Below, piece after piece: positions 63,009 to 64,000 of a DNA stretch of 64,000 bases. Below the pieces are notes generated by a model. The model was not told where the DNA came from. It was given only the letters and a program-made list of their open reading frames with translations, and searched no databases. The stretch's first letter is position 1; the number at the start of each line of letters is the position of its first letter. The stretch comes from Gammaproteobacteria bacterium (GTDB taxonomy: Bacteria > Pseudomonadota > Gammaproteobacteria > Pseudomonadales > Azotimanducaceae), in the NCBI GenBank assembly GCA_026706935.1, contig JAPOXV010000019.1, positions 496,001 through 560,000 of the forward strand, read 5' to 3'. The translations under genes and the position numbers were made by a program.

Positions 63009-63233
63009 TTGGGATCTTTGTCGTTTCGTCTACCGGACGAAGTAATCGAACGACTAAATCAATTAGCCGGTGCTACACGTAGAACTAAGACCTACCTCGT
63101 AACTCAAGCTATCTACCGCTATTTAGACGAGTGTGAAGATCTCATTCTTGCCGAGTCACGTTGGTGCGAAATCCAAGAAGGACGTTCCAAGACAGTTCTT
63201 TTGGAAGAGATTAACGATCAATACAGTCCGTAA
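63009..63233 (+). CDS. RelB-like ribbon-helix-helix antitoxin, without partner
   Basis: The start of the protein (LSFRLPDEVIERLNQLAGATRRTKTY) is a ribbon-helix-helix DNA-binding fold and the end (DLILAESRWCEI ... GRSKTVLLEEI) matches RelB-type antitoxins. TTG 63009 with AGGAA seven bases upstream gives 74 residues; a TTG at 62991 is also in frame. A RelE-type toxin normally follows, but the next 270 bases encode none. Confidence 0.8.
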   Translation: MGSLSFRLPDEVIERLNQLAGATRRTKTYLVTQAIYRYLDECEDLILAESRWCEIQEGRSKTVLLEEINDQYSP

Positions 63234-63462
63234 GAGTGAACTTGCTTCCGGAGAGGCGAAGGAACGAAGGTATGCTCGATGGTGGCGGCTGTGCGATTGG
63301 GTTCATTCGCGCCTCGTACTTTCACGCTTCGCCATCTGATATTCCCGAGTATTCAACCAGGCGCTCGATCATCATACGTTGTGGATTGCTCTTACTGCGC
63401 ATTTCCAGGAAATCAGGAGTTTTCGATCGTCTAGATTGCATTCCTTAGATTCCAACAATGAC

Positions 63463-63481
63463 TATAATAGTATCTGTTATA
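63463..63481 (+). promoter_or_regulatory. probable hipBA promoter/operator
   Basis: A consensus -10 box (TATAAT, 63463-63468) lies 37 bases before hipB. It is part of an inverted repeat TATAA-N9-TTATA, similar in form to the HipB operator (TATCC-N8-GGATA). This would allow the antitoxin to repress its own operon. Confidence 0.45.
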
Positions 63482-63504
63482 TCAATTTTTTGACGTTAAT
63501 AGAT

Positions 63505-63810
63505 ATGAATGTATACACTATTTTATCGCCTCAAGAAGTGGCTGTAGATCTCGCGAAACGTGTGAGACAGCGGCGATTGGGGAGAAACTTGACTCAAGCT
63601 GGATTAGCAGCGCGTTCTGGCGTGTCATTCGGAACACTCAAGAAATTCGAACTTTCGGGCTCAATATCACTCGTTTCGTTTATCCGCTTATTGGTCGCAC
63701 TTGACGAGGAGGCCGGATTAGAACGGTTGCTGGATCCGAACGTCCAGGATGCAACCCTTGATCAGCTCGTGTCCAAGCCGAAATTACGCGAGCGGGGTCG
63801 ACTCACTTGA
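63505..63810 (+). CDS. hipB: HipB-like XRE-family antitoxin
   Basis: ATG 63505 begins a 101-residue protein with a Cro/C1 helix-turn-helix (LTQAGLAARSGVSFGTLKKFE, within about 31-52). HipB-type proteins bind and silence the HipA kinase and repress their operon. Its stop overlaps the hipA start in TTGA. Confidence 0.86.
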   Translation: MNVYTILSPQEVAVDLAKRVRQRRLGRNLTQAGLAARSGVSFGTLKKFELSGSISLVSFIRLLVALDEEAGLERLLDPNVQDATLDQLVSKPKLRERGRLT

Positions 63811-64000
63811 CAGAGTTAGTGCCTCGAAGCGAGCTACTGCGCGTGACACTAAGTTGGGATAAGAACAACGTTCAACCTGTGGGCCGACTCGGGTATATCA
63901 ACAGAGTTGCTCATTTCGAATACAACGATGATTTCCGATCTGCTGGATTGGAGATTTCCCCTATCCGCCATCGAGTCCCAGCAGGTTCGGCAACGATACC
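63807..64000 (+). CDS. hipA: HipA-like serine/threonine kinase toxin, N-terminal part
   Basis: The frame opens with TTG 63807 and runs off the window after 64 codons. VGRLGYINRVAHFEYNDDF and the LEISPIRHRVP segment match the N-terminal subdomain of HipA kinases, which phosphorylate translation enzymes. The catalytic part is outside the window. Confidence 0.85.
   Translation, partial: MTELVPRSELLRVTLSWDKNNVQPVGRLGYINRVAHFEYNDDFRSAGLEISPIRHRVPAGSATI

Noticed and set aside
1-64000. CRISPR arrays, insertion sequences, integrases or prophage genes
   Set aside because: I saw no regularly spaced repeats and no transposase, integrase or phage structural gene.

Overview
The window reads as chromosomal DNA from a gammaproteobacterium, probably an uncultivated one. 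The evidence is gene order as much as sequence: apbC/metG divergence followed by rnfABCDG...E-nth; divergent sdhE/ygfZ; divergent dciA/secA with argJ downstream of secA; nadC, tRNA-Thr, a pilin-like gene, pilD, coaE and yacG; hda, a CDP-alcohol phosphatidyltransferase and a DUF2066 gene divergent from purM; and rnt facing grxD. Many genes start with GTG or TTG, and neighbours often overlap by four bases (GTGA, ATGA, TTGA), so translational coupling is common.

Layout. 1-6645: end of an RND membrane-fusion protein and two coupled RND pump subunits. 6946-11270 (minus): aceE-aceF of pyruvate dehydrogenase. 11505-15065 (minus): an exported protein of unknown function, an ankyrin-repeat protein, a ROK sugar kinase and AmpD. 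15341-17787: an ABC exporter. 17830-21121: nadC, tRNA-Thr (minus), a degenerate pilin, pilD, coaE, yacG; pilB and pilC are absent. 21144-26588 (minus): secA, a GNAT gene, a small unknown gene and argJ, with dciA divergent at 26744.

27071-30455 is a gene-poor accessory stretch between dciA and sdhE. It holds a tRNA-like sequence, a decayed phytanoyl-CoA dioxygenase gene, an ORF I do not recognise, and a two-gene operon for unknown membrane proteins, one with a calcium-type Asp-rich loop. 30456-36040: sdhE (minus), then ygfZ, yciB, a lipoprotein-like gene, pdxJ, a cyclophilin, a small membrane protein and argS. 36094-40379: a fatty-acid desaturase and an amidohydrolase (minus), then mnmC. 40852-44296 (minus): a MurG-type glycosyltransferase, hda, a phosphatidyltransferase and DUF2066. 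44611-49346: purM, dcd and apbC (minus), metG.

49356-58366 is the Rnf electron-transfer operon ending in nth, but three catabolic-type genes (Rieske oxygenase, LLM-class flavin oxidoreductase, methylmalonate-semialdehyde dehydrogenase) sit between rnfG and rnfE. 58609-59284 is a HEPN/MNT toxin-antitoxin pair. argG (minus), rnt, grxD (minus) and a CPBP protease follow. The last kilobase has an orphan RelB-like antitoxin and the start of a hipBA module cut by the window edge.

Most of the window is housekeeping. The strongest unusual points are the catabolic insertion in the rnf operon with a shortened RnfC, the accessory stretch at 27-30.4 kb, the reduced pilus locus, and three genes (argS, dciA and the exported-protein gene) whose expected N-termini have ATC or ATT where a start codon should be.
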